From Pseudoalteromonas aliena SW19 (GTDB lineage: Bacteria; Pseudomonadota; Gammaproteobacteria; Enterobacterales; Alteromonadaceae): a stretch of DNA of 64,000 nt. Location: positions 434,001 through 498,000 of the forward strand of contig NZ_AQGU01000022.1 in assembly GCF_014905615.1 (NCBI RefSeq). The letters are read 5' to 3'. A model generated the notes under the pieces. The model saw only the letters and a program-made list of their open reading frames with translations. It ran no database searches and was not told the DNA's origin. Shown here piece by piece: positions 10,054-18,824 of this stretch (the stretch's first letter is position 1; each line of letters begins with the position of its first letter). A program made the translations under genes and the position numbers.

Positions 10054-12651
10054 TTATACAGCTTGTTGAATAATCACTTTATCTGCTTTTTTAGTGTAAG
10101 CAGGCATACGGTGGAAGTTCAAGTAACGGTATGTATCTGACGCCGTTGCATTGATCTTCGCTGCGTATTCTTGGTACTCAGCAGATGTTGGTAATCTACC
10201 TAAAATAGCTGCTACTGCAGCAAGTTCAGATGATGCTAAGAATACGTTTGCGCCATTACCTAAACGGTTAGGGAAGTTACGGGTAGAAGTAGACACAACC
10301 GTTGCTTTATCTGCAACACGTGCTTGGTTACCCATACATAGTGAACAACCTGGAGTTTCGATACGTGCACCAACACGACCAAAAATACCGTAGTAACCTT
10401 CTTCTGTAAGTTGGTCTTTATCCATCTTAGTAGGTGGAGCAACCCAAAGCTGAGTCGGTAATTGACCTTTAAAGCCATCAAGCAACTTACCAGCAGCACG
10501 GAAATGACCGATGTTTGTCATACAAGAACCGATAAATACTTCGTCGATTTTCTCGCCAGCAACGTCAGAAAGAAGACGCGCATCATCAGGGTCATTTGGT
10601 GCACAAAGAACAGGTTCTTTAATTTCGGCTAAATCGATATCAACTATATGAGCGTACTCAGCGTCTTTATCAGCTTCCATAAGCTCTGGATTAGCTAACC
10701 AATCTTGCATTGCAGTAATACGACGTTCAATCGTACGTACATCACCGTAGCCTTCAGAGATCATCCACTTAAGCATAACAATGTTTGATTCTAGGTATTC
10801 AGAGATAGACTCTTTAGATAATTTAACTGTACAACCAGCTGCAGAACGCTCTGCAGATGCATCTGATAGTTCAAACGCTTGCTCAACAGTTAGGTGCTCA
10901 ACGCCTTCAATTTCTAGTACGCGACCAGAGAATTCGTTAATTTTACCTTTTTTCTCAACTGTTAATAAACCTTGTTTAATACCGTAGTAAGGGATTGCAT
11001 GGACTAGGTCACGTAAAGTGATACCTGGTTGCATTTCGCCTTTAAAACGAACCAAAATAGATTCAGGCATATCAAGTGGCATAACACCCGTTGCAGCTGC
11101 GAATGCTACTGCACCCGAACCTGCTGGGAATGAAATACCTAATGGGAAACGTGTATGTGAATCACCACCAGTACCTACGGTATCTGGTAATAACATACGG
11201 TTTAACCATGAGTGAATAATACCATCGCCTGGACGAAGTGAAACACCGCCACGGTTCATGATGAAATCAGGAAGCGTATGGTGAGTGTTTACATCAATAG
11301 GCTTAGGATAAGCTGATGTATGACAGAAAGACTGCATTGTTAAATCTGCAGAGAAACCTAAACATGCTAGATCTTTTAGTTCATCACGTGTCATAGGACC
11401 TGTTGTATCTTGCGAACCAACAGTTGTCATTTTAGGCTCACAGTACTGACCTGGGCGAATACCTGCAACGTTACATGCTTTACCAACCATTTTTTGCGCT
11501 AATGTAAAGCCTTTATCTGAAACTTCTGTTGCTGTTGGTACTTTAAATATATCAGTTGCACCTAAGCCAAGAGATGTACGCGCTTTATCAGTTAAACCAC
11601 GACCGATAATTAGTGGAATACGACCACCAGCACGAACTTCATCTAAGATCACATCAGACTTAAGTTCAAAAGTAGAAATTACTTTATCAGTACCATGTTG
11701 CTTAACAACACCTTCATATGGATAGATGTCGATTTGTTCGCCCATGTTGAGTTCATCAACATTTAATTCGATTGGTAATGCGCCTGAATCTTCCATTGTG
11801 TTGAAGAAGATTGGCGCAATTTTATTACCTAAACATACACCGCCAACACGCTTGTTTGGTACGAATGGGATATCATCGCCCATAAACCAAAGTACAGAGT
11901 TAGTTGCAGATTTACGAGAAGAACCCGTACCAACAACGTCACCTACGTATGCAAGTGGTAAACCTTTGGTTTTTAATTCTTCAAGCTGAGTAATTGGACC
12001 TACTTCGCCCGCTTTATCAGGTGTAATACCGTCACGTTCAATTTTTAGCATTGCTAAAGCATGCAGTGGGATATCTGGACGAGACCATGCATCTGGTGCA
12101 GGAGACAAGTCATCAGTATTTGTTTCGCCAGTTACTTTAAATACAGTTACTGAGATCTTTTCAGCAACCGCTGGTTTATTAGTAAACCATTCTGCATTTG
12201 CCCAAGACTCAATAATTTGCTTAGCGAATGTGTTACCTGCTTTTGCTTTTTCTTCTACATCGTAGAACGCATCAAACATAAGTAATGTGTTTGAAAGGCC
12301 TTTTACTACGATCGGCGCAAGCGTTTCATCATCAAGTAGGTCAATCATAGGTGCGATATTGTAACCACCTAACATTGTACCTAACAGTTCTGCTGCTTTT
12401 TCTTTAGAAATAAGTGGAGAATTAGCTTCACCTTTAGCAACTGCCGCTAAAAATCCTGCTTTAATATAAGCAGCATCATCCACGCCTGCAGGAATGCGGT
12501 GAACTAATAAATCTAAAATGAACTCTTCTTCACCAGCCGGTGGAGTTTTAATTAATTCAATAAGATCAGCTGTTTGCTGAGCATCTAATGGCGCTGGTAC
12601 GATACCTAACGCGGCACGTTCTTCTACGTGTTTACGATATTCTTGTAGCAC
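10054..12651 (-). CDS. acnB: Aconitate hydratase B
   Basis: Bifunctional aconitase 2/2-methylisocitrate dehydratase of the TCA cycle, 865 residues, exactly the E. coli AcnB length. The N-terminal HEAT-like domain begins [15 protein letters not shown]; swivel-domain motif [20 protein letters not shown] and the catalytic domain with [13 protein letters not shown], the cluster cysteines in [16 protein letters not shown] and [12 protein letters not shown], and [12 protein letters not shown] are intact. I assign a GTG start at 12651: it aligns with the E. coli start and has AAGAGGG seven bases upstream. A longer in-frame reading to an ATG at 12714 would add 21 unrelated residues. Followed by a strong terminator. 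AcnA is encoded separately in the same window. Confidence 0.97.
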   Translation of the reverse strand: MLQEYRKHVEERAALGIVPAPLDAQQTADLIELIKTPPAGEEEFILDLLVHRIPAGVDDAAYIKAGFLAAVAKGEANSPLISKEKAAELLGTMLGGYNIAPMIDLLDDETLAPIVVKGLSNTLLMFDAFYDVEEKAKAGNTFAKQIIESWANAEWFTNKPAVAEKISVTVFKVTGETNTDDLSPAPDAWSRPDIPLHALAMLKIERDGITPDKAGEVGPITQLEELKTKGLPLAYVGDVVGTGSSRKSATNSVLWFMGDDIPFVPNKRVGGVCLGNKIAPIFFNTMEDSGALPIELNVDELNMGEQIDIYPYEGVVKQHGTDKVISTFELKSDVILDEVRAGGRIPLIIGRGLTDKARTSLGLGATDIFKVPTATEVSDKGFTLAQKMVGKACNVAGIRPGQYCEPKMTTVGSQDTTGPMTRDELKDLACLGFSADLTMQSFCHTSAYPKPIDVNTHHTLPDFIMNRGGVSLRPGDGIIHSWLNRMLLPDTVGTGGDSHTRFPLGISFPAGSGAVAFAAATGVMPLDMPESILVRFKGEMQPGITLRDLVHAIPYYGIKQGLLTVEKKGKINEFSGRVLEIEGVEHLTVEQAFELSDASAERSAAGCTVKLSKESISEYLESNIVMLKWMISEGYGDVRTIERRITAMQDWLANPELMEADKDAEYAHIVDIDLAEIKEPVLCAPNDPDDARLLSDVAGEKIDEVFIGSCMTNIGHFRAAGKLLDGFKGQLPTQLWVAPPTKMDKDQLTEEGYYGIFGRVGARIETPGCSLCMGNQARVADKATVVSTSTRNFPNRLGNGANVFLASSELAAVAAILGRLPTSAEYQEYAAKINATASDTYRYLNFHRMPAYTKKADKVIIQQAV

Positions 12652-12872
12652 AATATTGCCCTCTTGGTGACGTGAAAGTATCCGGTAGCGCTTCATGCGC
12701 AACATATTACCCAATACTTATAGTATTCTATCGCGTGATTATAAAGCTTTTATAGATAGATGAAAATCCATCCAGTTACGCAACTGATTATACCGACTAT
12801 AAATATTATGAATAGTGGTTAGGTTAAAATCTATTTTCATGAATGTTTGTTAAGTAAGAATCATTGCTATTT

Positions 12873-13067
12873 AACCTTAACTCTGGTTAAGGGATTTACT
12901 AACATATTGAATTATTGTGATATTTAAATTTATTTTTTCTAGTCAGAGATTTTCAGTGAAAACAAGGCGAATTTACGCGTCAATAGCGGGTCTATTGCAA
13001 GTAAATTCAACGCAGTTAGCGTTAAAAATAGCTGCTCGAGATGGGTTTATTATCCAGAGTTCAGGTT
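12873..13067 (+). repeat. Repeat family B, complete copy (MITE-like)
   Basis: A 195-bp element bounded by inverted ends: AACCTTAACTCTGG on the left and CCAGAGTTCAGGTT on the right. Its whole length matches, in opposite orientation, the element at 58854-59050, and its right half matches 31035-31137. Shared internal blocks include AACAAGGC, CAAGTAAATTCAACGCAG and TTATCCAG. No open reading frame fits inside. The structure suggests a non-autonomous mobile element or a repeated regulatory cassette; no transposase is present in the window. Confidence 0.8.
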
Positions 13068-13127
13068 ATTTATAGTTTTATCGACAGTTGATCCGCATCC
13101 ATGTAGTTGTATATCAGAAAATTTTAA

Positions 13128-13185
13128 CGCAGTTAGGCGTCAGGTTTAATCCCTCAAATTGATAAAGTACCATTGTTATAACGTT
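13128..13185 (+). repeat. Right-end fragment related to repeat family A
   Basis: This stretch closely resembles the right end of the repeat at 44136-44347, sharing TTTTAACGCAGTTAG, GTCAGGTTTA, CCTCAA and TTGATAAA in the same order. The left part of the element is absent; it lies about 60 bases beyond the family B copy, suggesting piled-up or decayed insertions. Confidence 0.6.
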
Positions 13186-13204
13186 ACCTACTTTTAATAT
13201 ACGC

Positions 13205-13233
13205 ATAAAAAAACCCAGCGCGTGGCTGGGTTT
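13205..13233 (-). terminator. Rho-independent terminator after the OmpA-like gene
   Basis: A 9-bp stem (AAACCCAGC with GCTGGGTTT) followed, on the minus strand, by a run of seven T lies about 20 bases past the stop codon at 13255. Confidence 0.88.
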
Positions 13234-13254
13234 ACAAAACTTAAATTCTAACTA

Positions 13255-14319
13255 TTAACGCTTAACTTTTACGCGCTCAACAGTTGATACATGAGCTTCA
13301 ACACGACGGTTTTCTGCGTGTGCAGCTTTAGTATTAGCTGTATTTTTAAGACGTTCTTCGCCGTAGCCTACAGTACTAATACGATCTCTTGAAATACCAT
13401 CTTTAACTAACTCATCAGCAACATCATCTGCACGCTTTTTAGATAGTTTTTTGTTGTAACTTGCGTCACCAACAGCTGAAGCATGACCTTCAAGTAATAC
13501 TGTTGTCTCTGTATGCTCTTTCAAAAACTTTGATACCGCAGCAATGTCGTCAAAATATTGTTGCTTAACCATCGCAGAGTCATGTGGGAATGTAACTAAT
13601 AAGCTAGTCGTTACCTTAGCTTCTTCATATAAAGTACATCCATCGCTATCAACTGCATCTGTCATTGGTGTGTTTGCACATTTATCATCTGCATTAACAA
13701 CACCATCATTGTCGCTATCAGCAGGAGTTGCAACTGGTGCTTCAACAACTACAGGTTCTGGTGCCGGTTTAACAGGCTCAGCAGGTGCAGAGTTTTGGCC
13801 AAATAAGTAGTTAATACCAATTTTAGCGCCTAAATCTGTATAACCTTTATCAAGACCTTGGTAAACAGCTGTTTCTGCATTTACAAATAAGCCGTCTGTG
13901 ATGAAATGTTGGTAACCAACACCTACATTTAAAAACGTATTATCTTTAACAACGTCAATTTCTTTAATACCGAATAAACCGTAAAAAGGACCGCCATTAA
14001 AGTGGTACAAACCGTCAATGCCGTAACGCTCACCGTCAACATTGTTGCGGTTACCATTTACTTTATCAAAAGCGTTAAAATCCATGTCTGCATATTCAAT
14101 TCGTGCACTCCAGTAATCACTGAAACGGTAGCCTACTTCGGCACCCCAACCAGTCGATTCATTGATATCAAGGCCAGCTTGAGCGCGGATGTTTTCCCAT
14201 GAAGCATCGTAGTAATCACCGAATGCACCAATGTAAAAGCCTTCTTCTTTATCTGCAGCAAATGTAGATGCACTAGTTGCAGCTAGCGCAATTGCGATTG
14301 CAAGTGATTTTAATTTCAT
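13255..14319 (-). CDS. OmpA-family outer membrane protein
   Basis: A 354-residue exported protein. It has a signal peptide (KLKSLAIAIALAATSASTFA, cleavage before ADKEEG), an N-terminal eight-stranded-barrel-like domain of about 170 residues ending INYLFG, a Pro/Val/Ala-rich hinge, one thrombospondin type 3-like calcium repeat (DSDNDGVVNADDKCANTP) and a C-terminal OmpA peptidoglycan-binding domain (LLEGHASAVGDASYNKKLSKKRADDV and TVGYGEERL). It anchors the outer membrane to peptidoglycan. The ATG at 14319 has GGGAAC upstream; a longer in-frame reading adds eight residues before the signal peptide. Flanked by its own terminator and a long upstream region, it appears monocistronic. Confidence 0.9.
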   Translation of the reverse strand: MKLKSLAIAIALAATSASTFAADKEEGFYIGAFGDYYDASWENIRAQAGLDINESTGWGAEVGYRFSDYWSARIEYADMDFNAFDKVNGNRNNVDGERYGIDGLYHFNGGPFYGLFGIKEIDVVKDNTFLNVGVGYQHFITDGLFVNAETAVYQGLDKGYTDLGAKIGINYLFGQNSAPAEPVKPAPEPVVVEAPVATPADSDNDGVVNADDKCANTPMTDAVDSDGCTLYEEAKVTTSLLVTFPHDSAMVKQQYFDDIAAVSKFLKEHTETTVLLEGHASAVGDASYNKKLSKKRADDVADELVKDGISRDRISTVGYGEERLKNTANTKAAHAENRRVEAHVSTVERVKVKR

Positions 14320-14545
14320 TGTTTTGTTCCCATTTTTTAACAACTAATAAATTGTAGCTAATAAACTCTAGCTCAACCAGTTTTGTACAGACTACCTTAA
14401 CCTTTGTTAATCGATACTTAACGAAAACAAAGTTTATTTTAATTGCATCGGATAATACCACTCGAACATGGCTTACCCTAGCGATGGCGTGTTTACGATT
14501 AAAAATGGCTCTTTATAATCATGCCATTACATTTACAATCAATGA

Positions 14546-15955
14546 TTAAGTACCACAAAAAGTGCGATAACCATTGTCACTCTCTGGCACAACCTGGAAC
14601 TCTAATAATTCTTCACTCGCTAAATATGGGTTATTTATCACTTTCGTAAAGCGATTTAACACATCACTTGAGCCAAATTCATTATACTCGGTAATTATTT
14701 TTTCGATGATGTGATTTCGTGGAATGGCTCTAGGATTAGCTTGGCGCATTGTTTGATAGCTATTTTCATCAGTGCGGTGATGCCACTTTATAGCCCACTG
14801 TGCTAGCACGTCTGGCACTGTCGCTTTATATTTCAATGATTCAGTTAATGCATCAAAGGTATTGGTGTAATCTAATTGATGGTCCTTTAATAATTTTAAT
14901 AGCTCACCAATCAAATCACTGTCGTCAATATCTGCTTTTGCCAACCCTAATTTTTGTGCCCACATTGCTGTAAATTCAATATTAAACAGTTCAGCAAAGC
15001 TATTAATATGTGGCGTCATTAACGAAACAGCTTGTTCATCATCGTCATGAATTAGTGGTATTAAGCTCTCTGCTAAGCGTGCACAGTTCCAGTTAGCCAT
15101 ATTTGGTTGATTCCCAAAAGCATAACGACCTTGTTTATCGATAGAGCTAAATACAGTATCAAAATCAAAGCTATTCATCATGGCACACGGGCCGTAATCA
15201 ATGGTTTCTCCACTCACTAACGTATTATCTGTATTCATAACCCCATGTATAAAGCCAACACGCATCCAGCTCACAACTAGCTTAACTTGGTTTTTAATCA
15301 CAGCGCCTAAAAATGCTAAATAGCGCTGCGATCCTGTACCAGTTATTTCTGAGTAATGTCGCTCTATAGCTAAATCAGCTAAATTTTTAAGTCCTTCAAC
15401 ATCGCCTTGCGTCGCTAAATATTGAAACGAGCCAACTCGAATATGGCTCGTCGCTAAACGAGTCACTATGGCGCCTGCTTGTGGCGGGTTGCGATAAACC
15501 GTTTCGCCACTGCCAACGACGGCTAAACATCGGGTAGTTTTAATGCCTAGTGCATGCATTGCCTCGCTCATTACGTATTCACGAATAGCGGGCCCAAGTG
15601 CACAACGGCCATCACCCCCTCTTGAATAAGGAGTAGCACCAGAGCCTTTTAATTGAATATCCCACAACTGGTTTTTATCATCATTAATAGCACCCAGTAA
15701 ATGCGCTCGCCCATCACCTAAACGTGGTGAAAAATGTCCAAATTGGTGCCCAGAGTAACCAAGTGCTACTGCAGGAATTGCCTGTTTTTCGTTACCGCTA
15801 AAAGTGCTAGCACGTAAATCAGCAGCAACGTTAATATTAAACTCTTTTGCTAAGCTCTCATTCCACAGCAATAACTGAGGAGAGGCAACACTTGCAGGGA
15901 AATCTTCTATCGCAAAGTTTTCGGCTATTTGCGTATATCTTGGCACTAATTTCAT
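14546..15955 (-). CDS. selO: Protein adenylyltransferase SelO
   Basis: A 469-residue pseudokinase-fold enzyme of the SelO/YdiU family, which in characterised members transfers AMP to protein hydroxyl groups during redox stress. The core motifs are GYSGHQFGHFSPRLGDGRA, IQLKGSGATPYSRGGDGR, LGPAIREYVMSEAMHALG and HGVMNTDNT with the metal-binding Asn and Asp. The protein ends in Cys-Gly-Thr; this terminal Cys corresponds to the selenocysteine or Cys third from the end in other members. The start ATG lies 11 bases after the stop of the upstream glycosylase gene on the same strand, implying co-transcription. Confidence 0.95.
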   Translation of the reverse strand: MKLVPRYTQIAENFAIEDFPASVASPQLLLWNESLAKEFNINVAADLRASTFSGNEKQAIPAVALGYSGHQFGHFSPRLGDGRAHLLGAINDDKNQLWDIQLKGSGATPYSRGGDGRCALGPAIREYVMSEAMHALGIKTTRCLAVVGSGETVYRNPPQAGAIVTRLATSHIRVGSFQYLATQGDVEGLKNLADLAIERHYSEITGTGSQRYLAFLGAVIKNQVKLVVSWMRVGFIHGVMNTDNTLVSGETIDYGPCAMMNSFDFDTVFSSIDKQGRYAFGNQPNMANWNCARLAESLIPLIHDDDEQAVSLMTPHINSFAELFNIEFTAMWAQKLGLAKADIDDSDLIGELLKLLKDHQLDYTNTFDALTESLKYKATVPDVLAQWAIKWHHRTDENSYQTMRQANPRAIPRNHIIEKIITEYNEFGSSDVLNRFTKVINNPYLASEELLEFQVVPESDNGYRTFCGT

Positions 15956-15966
15956 GGTAATTCCTA

Positions 15967-16662
15967 TTATTGCTGACTTATACCAACGCGGTTGTCACCT
16001 ACACCATAGGCCACAATTAAGCTCAGCTCTTGCATACTTAAGCCACTTTGCTTTTGCATTTCATTAAAAAAAGCTTGGGCTGCACTCAATGACTTTTTAG
16101 TTTGTAAGCCGCCATCTATAATTTTATGGGCACGCAAATAATTCTCTACATCGCGTGATAGTAAAAAAGTATCTTTACCAAGTGCTCGTAGCGCATAAGG
16201 CCCTGTATTTCCGCCTAAACGCGCGCCATGCTTTTTTAAATACGCCCATAAACCAATAATATTGTCTGCTGGCCAATTAGCGACAAACTGGCTAAAACTG
16301 CCATGTTCTTGTGCTATTTCGTGGATCATGTAAGCATTTTCAGTAATTGTTTTTACTTTTTTATAGTTACGAACAATACGCTCATCCGTTGCTTTTTGTT
16401 CCAGCATATCGGGGGGCATCATTAATAACTTATCAACGCTAAAATCCCAAAAAACCTCTCTAAATCCCGACCACTTATTATTAATGACTGACCAATAAAA
16501 GCCGCTTTGAAATACTTTTCGAGTAAATTCTTCCAGCCAATCGTCGTCACTTAACGTGCTTAGTTGTTTTTTAGATAGTGGTTTTGCAAGTAATAACTTA
16601 AGCATTTTTTCAGAGCCTTTTCGCTCTACCGCTCGCTTATAAATATCGCTAAATTTTTCCAT
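15967..16662 (-). CDS. DNA-3-methyladenine glycosylase I family protein
   Basis: A 231-residue protein of the Tag (PF03352) helix-hairpin-helix glycosylase family, which removes 3-methyladenine from DNA. Recognisable blocks are FYWSVINNKWSGFREVFWDF, the segment around TDERIVRNYKKVKTITENA, and the C-terminal AYGVGDN. It differs from E. coli Tag in lacking the N-terminal Cys and C-terminal His zinc ligands, so it belongs to a divergent branch and its base specificity is uncertain. I use the ATG at 16662, with TGAGG 12 bases upstream; the alternative in-frame GTG at 16680 overlaps that ribosome binding site. It precedes selO by 11 bases. Confidence 0.8.
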   Translation of the reverse strand: MEKFSDIYKRAVERKGSEKMLKLLLAKPLSKKQLSTLSDDDWLEEFTRKVFQSGFYWSVINNKWSGFREVFWDFSVDKLLMMPPDMLEQKATDERIVRNYKKVKTITENAYMIHEIAQEHGSFSQFVANWPADNIIGLWAYLKKHGARLGGNTGPYALRALGKDTFLLSRDVENYLRAHKIIDGGLQTKKSLSAAQAFFNEMQKQSGLSMQELSLIVAYGVGDNRVGISQQ

Positions 16663-16856
16663 ACTAATTAAATACCTCACTACTTATGTTGCTAGTGTAC
16701 GAGAAAAGCAGCCAATACGTAACCACTCCCATTATCGATGAATTAATCTATATTTAGCCGCTTGACACCCAGACGGCTAAAATGCTTTAATCGCTGCAAT
16801 TACCCTATTTAAATTGCACAGGTTTGTAAGTTTTACTCTTCAAACAGGTGCAAAGG

Positions 16857-17051
16857 GCTAGAAGAGGTGCGTTATTCAGGTAGCGTATGTTAGGAGCGCA
16901 AACTCCAGTGAGCATACGTGAGGGGAATTAACGCCGAGAAGTAATCACTTTTGCGAGGTGTTTATTTCGGGCGACTAGGTTGAACCCTAGCGACTGTCAC
17001 CAATAGCTGCTTATAACAAGCAGCTTATTAGTTTGGTGGAGAGCTTCTGGT
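16857..17051 (+). ncRNA. Lysine riboswitch (L box)
   Basis: The stretch matches the lysine riboswitch aptamer position by position. P1 is formed by CTAGAAG (16858-16864) and CTTCTGG (17044-17050). Conserved blocks follow in order: AGAGGTGCG, a helix closed by GGAGCGCAAACTCC, GAGGGGAATTAACGCCGAGA, the helix GGGCGACTAGGTTGAACCCTAG, ACTGTCACCA, and GTTTGGTGGAGAGC. Binding of lysine should lower expression of the operon starting at 17184. No T-run terminator follows the aptamer; a hairpin covering the ribosome binding site (17154-17183) suggests translational control. Confidence 0.95.
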
Positions 17052-17095
17052 CTTAAATATTAAGGCCATGCGCCCTATTATTTTAAGCCCATTCG

Positions 17096-17183
17096 CTCTT
17101 CGAATTATTAGTTCGAACGACGTTAATGCGGCTCCTTCCATAAAGCTTTTTAACTCTTCGAATAACTTATAAGTTCGTGAGAG
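17096..17183 (+). promoter_or_regulatory. Candidate expression platform with two tandem hairpins
   Basis: Two similar units (17096-17116 and 17154-17177) each start CTCTTCGAAT and end AGTTCG. In the second, CTCTTCGAA can pair with TTCGTGAGAG (17174-17183), which abuts the ATG at 17184 and carries the only purine-rich ribosome binding sequence. The first unit has the same CTCTTCGAA and could compete for it. This would allow lysine-dependent hiding of the start. The pairing is seen; the switching is inferred. Confidence 0.5.
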
Positions 17184-18068
17184 ATGACCAATAACTTCAA
17201 TATAAACGACTACACATTATGGACCGCGCTCGTTACGCCATTAGATCAACACGGCGATGTTGACTACAACACGTTAACTAAACTGGTTAGCGATCAAGAA
17301 GCGGCACATAACGGTATTTTACTACTTGGCAGTACGGGCGAAGGTTTGGCACTAACGCTTAACGAGCAACAAGCCATTGTTGAACACGTATGCCAGCTAA
17401 AACCAAGTGTACCACTTATGGTTGCCGTGGGCGGTAGTAACTTAAAGCAACAAATTGAGTGGGTTAACTACTGTAATACACTCCCAATTCATAGCTTTTT
17501 ACTTGGCTCACCGCTTTATGCAAAGCCCGGCGCTGTAGGTCAAACTCATTGGTTTGAAAGCCTACTCGATGCAAGTGCTCATCCGTGTATGCTTTATAAC
17601 GTACCGGGCCGCAGTGGTGTCAGTATTCCTGTTCAAACAGTGACTAACTTACAAAATCATAAAAAATTATGGGCGTTAAAAGAAGCCAGTGGCGATATTG
17701 CTCAGTTTGAGGCTTATCGCCAAGCCGCGCCTAATTTAGCCTTATTTAGTGGCGACGATGCGCTAATGCCTTATTTTGCCCAAGCTGGCGCAAAAGGTTT
17801 AGTGTCGGTAGCTGCAAACGCATGGCCCGCACAAACTCACGAGTTTGTTAAACGTAGTTTAAGTGGTCAACATCCTAATTTATTTGCTCAGTGGACTAGT
17901 GCCATTGATAGCCTATTTGCTGTCGCAAACCCCATTCCCGTAAAGGTATTGATGCATTTGCAAGGCCGCTTAAGCAGCCCACAACTTCGTCCACCTTTAA
18001 CACATCTTGAGTTAACTCAAACCGATTGCATCACAACTGCAAACAACACCATTTTATCTTGGCATTAA
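17184..18068 (+). CDS. dapA: 4-hydroxy-tetrahydrodipicolinate synthase
   Basis: A 294-residue TIM-barrel lyase of the DapA family that condenses pyruvate with aspartate semialdehyde, the first committed step to diaminopimelate and lysine. Key features are ALVTPLDQHGDVD, the substrate loop LLGSTGEGLAL (GxTGE), the catalytic Tyr in MLYNVPGRSGVS and the Schiff-base Lys in LWALKEASGD. It is the first gene behind the lysine riboswitch and is followed by dapD after 15 bases. This may be a second, lysine-dedicated copy; many gammaproteobacteria carry another dapA elsewhere. The ribosome binding sequence is directly next to the ATG, unusually close. Confidence 0.92.
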   Translation: MTNNFNINDYTLWTALVTPLDQHGDVDYNTLTKLVSDQEAAHNGILLLGSTGEGLALTLNEQQAIVEHVCQLKPSVPLMVAVGGSNLKQQIEWVNYCNTLPIHSFLLGSPLYAKPGAVGQTHWFESLLDASAHPCMLYNVPGRSGVSIPVQTVTNLQNHKKLWALKEASGDIAQFEAYRQAAPNLALFSGDDALMPYFAQAGAKGLVSVAANAWPAQTHEFVKRSLSGQHPNLFAQWTSAIDSLFAVANPIPVKVLMHLQGRLSSPQLRPPLTHLELTQTDCITTANNTILSWH

Positions 18069-18083
18069 ATACAGGTTTTTATA

Positions 18084-18824
18084 ATGAGCTGGTTAGAACT
18101 ATTAAATAATTTAGAATCGGGCGCAGTACGCGCAGCATCACAAAACGAAAGCGGCCAATGGCAAGCTAACGTAGAAGTAAAGCAAGGCATTTTAGAAGCC
18201 TTTAAAAATGGCACTAATACTGAGTTTGCAGGCGGCTTTGTTGATAAACATAACTTAGCTCCACAAGAGTTTAGTACTGACGATGGCGTGCGTATGGTAC
18301 CGGGTGGCTCGAGTGTTCGCCGTGGTGCTTATGTGGCTAAAGGCACCATTATTATGCCACCAGCGTATGTAAACATTGGTGCATATATCGACGAAGGCAC
18401 AATGGTCGATAGCCATGCATTAGTTGGCTCGTGTGCACAAGTAGGTAAAAACGTACATTTAAGTGCTGCAGTGCAGCTTGGTGGTGTACTTGAGCCAATT
18501 GGTGCAAGCCCAGTAGTGGTCGAAGACGATGCATTTATTGGCGCTGGCTGTATTATTGTTGAAGGCGTGGTCATTAAAAAAGGCGCAGTACTTGCCCCTG
18601 GCGTGCGTTTATCAGCAACTATTCCGGTATACGACTGCGTAAACGAGCGCCAACTAGATAAAGGCGAGCCTATTCCTGAATATGCCATTGTAATACCGGG
18701 CTCTCGTCCTGCGTCAAACGAATGGGCACGCGAGCAAGGTCTAAGCATGTCGTGTGCGTTAATTGTTAAATACCGTGACGAACAAAGCGATGCATCATTA
18801 TTACTTGAAGAGGTTTTACGATAA
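18084..18824 (+). CDS. dapD: 2,3,4,5-tetrahydropyridine-2,6-dicarboxylate N-succinyltransferase
   Basis: A 246-residue left-handed beta-helix acyltransferase. The hexapeptide-repeat region from about residue 70 (VNIGAYIDEGTMVDSHALVG, CAQVGKNVHLSAAVQLGGV, VVEDDAFIGAGCIIVEGV) corresponds to DapD, which succinylates tetrahydrodipicolinate. The LESGAVR...GQW block aligns with the E. coli N-terminal domain, but about 30 residues of that domain's beginning are missing, so it is a short form (E. coli 274 residues). Acetyl transfer (DapH type) is less likely because the central motifs are DapD-like. The stop overlaps the next start (TAATG at 18822-18826), indicating translational coupling. Confidence 0.9.
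   Translation: MSWLELLNNLESGAVRAASQNESGQWQANVEVKQGILEAFKNGTNTEFAGGFVDKHNLAPQEFSTDDGVRMVPGGSSVRRGAYVAKGTIIMPPAYVNIGAYIDEGTMVDSHALVGSCAQVGKNVHLSAAVQLGGVLEPIGASPVVVEDDAFIGAGCIIVEGVVIKKGAVLAPGVRLSATIPVYDCVNERQLDKGEPIPEYAIVIPGSRPASNEWAREQGLSMSCALIVKYRDEQSDASLLLEEVLR

Larger units (their letters stand above)
12652..13254. other. acnB-ompA intergenic region
   Basis: About 600 bases with no credible gene. It holds the acnB upstream region, one complete copy of a 195-bp repeat element (12873-13067), the right-hand part of a second repeat family (about 13128-13185), and the ompA terminator (13205-13233). Confidence 0.7.

Noticed and set aside
10151..10393. Several plus-strand frames of 60-90 codons opposite acnB
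   Set aside because: They are antisense shadows of a highly conserved enzyme gene without their own translation signals.
12873..13067. CRISPR or tandem repeat array
   Set aside because: Repeats are dispersed over 46 kb in both orientations, not regularly spaced with spacers.
18329..18748. 139-codon minus-strand frame opposite dapD
   Set aside because: Antisense shadow of the hexapeptide-repeat coding sequence; Pro/Ser/Thr-rich with no recognisable motif.
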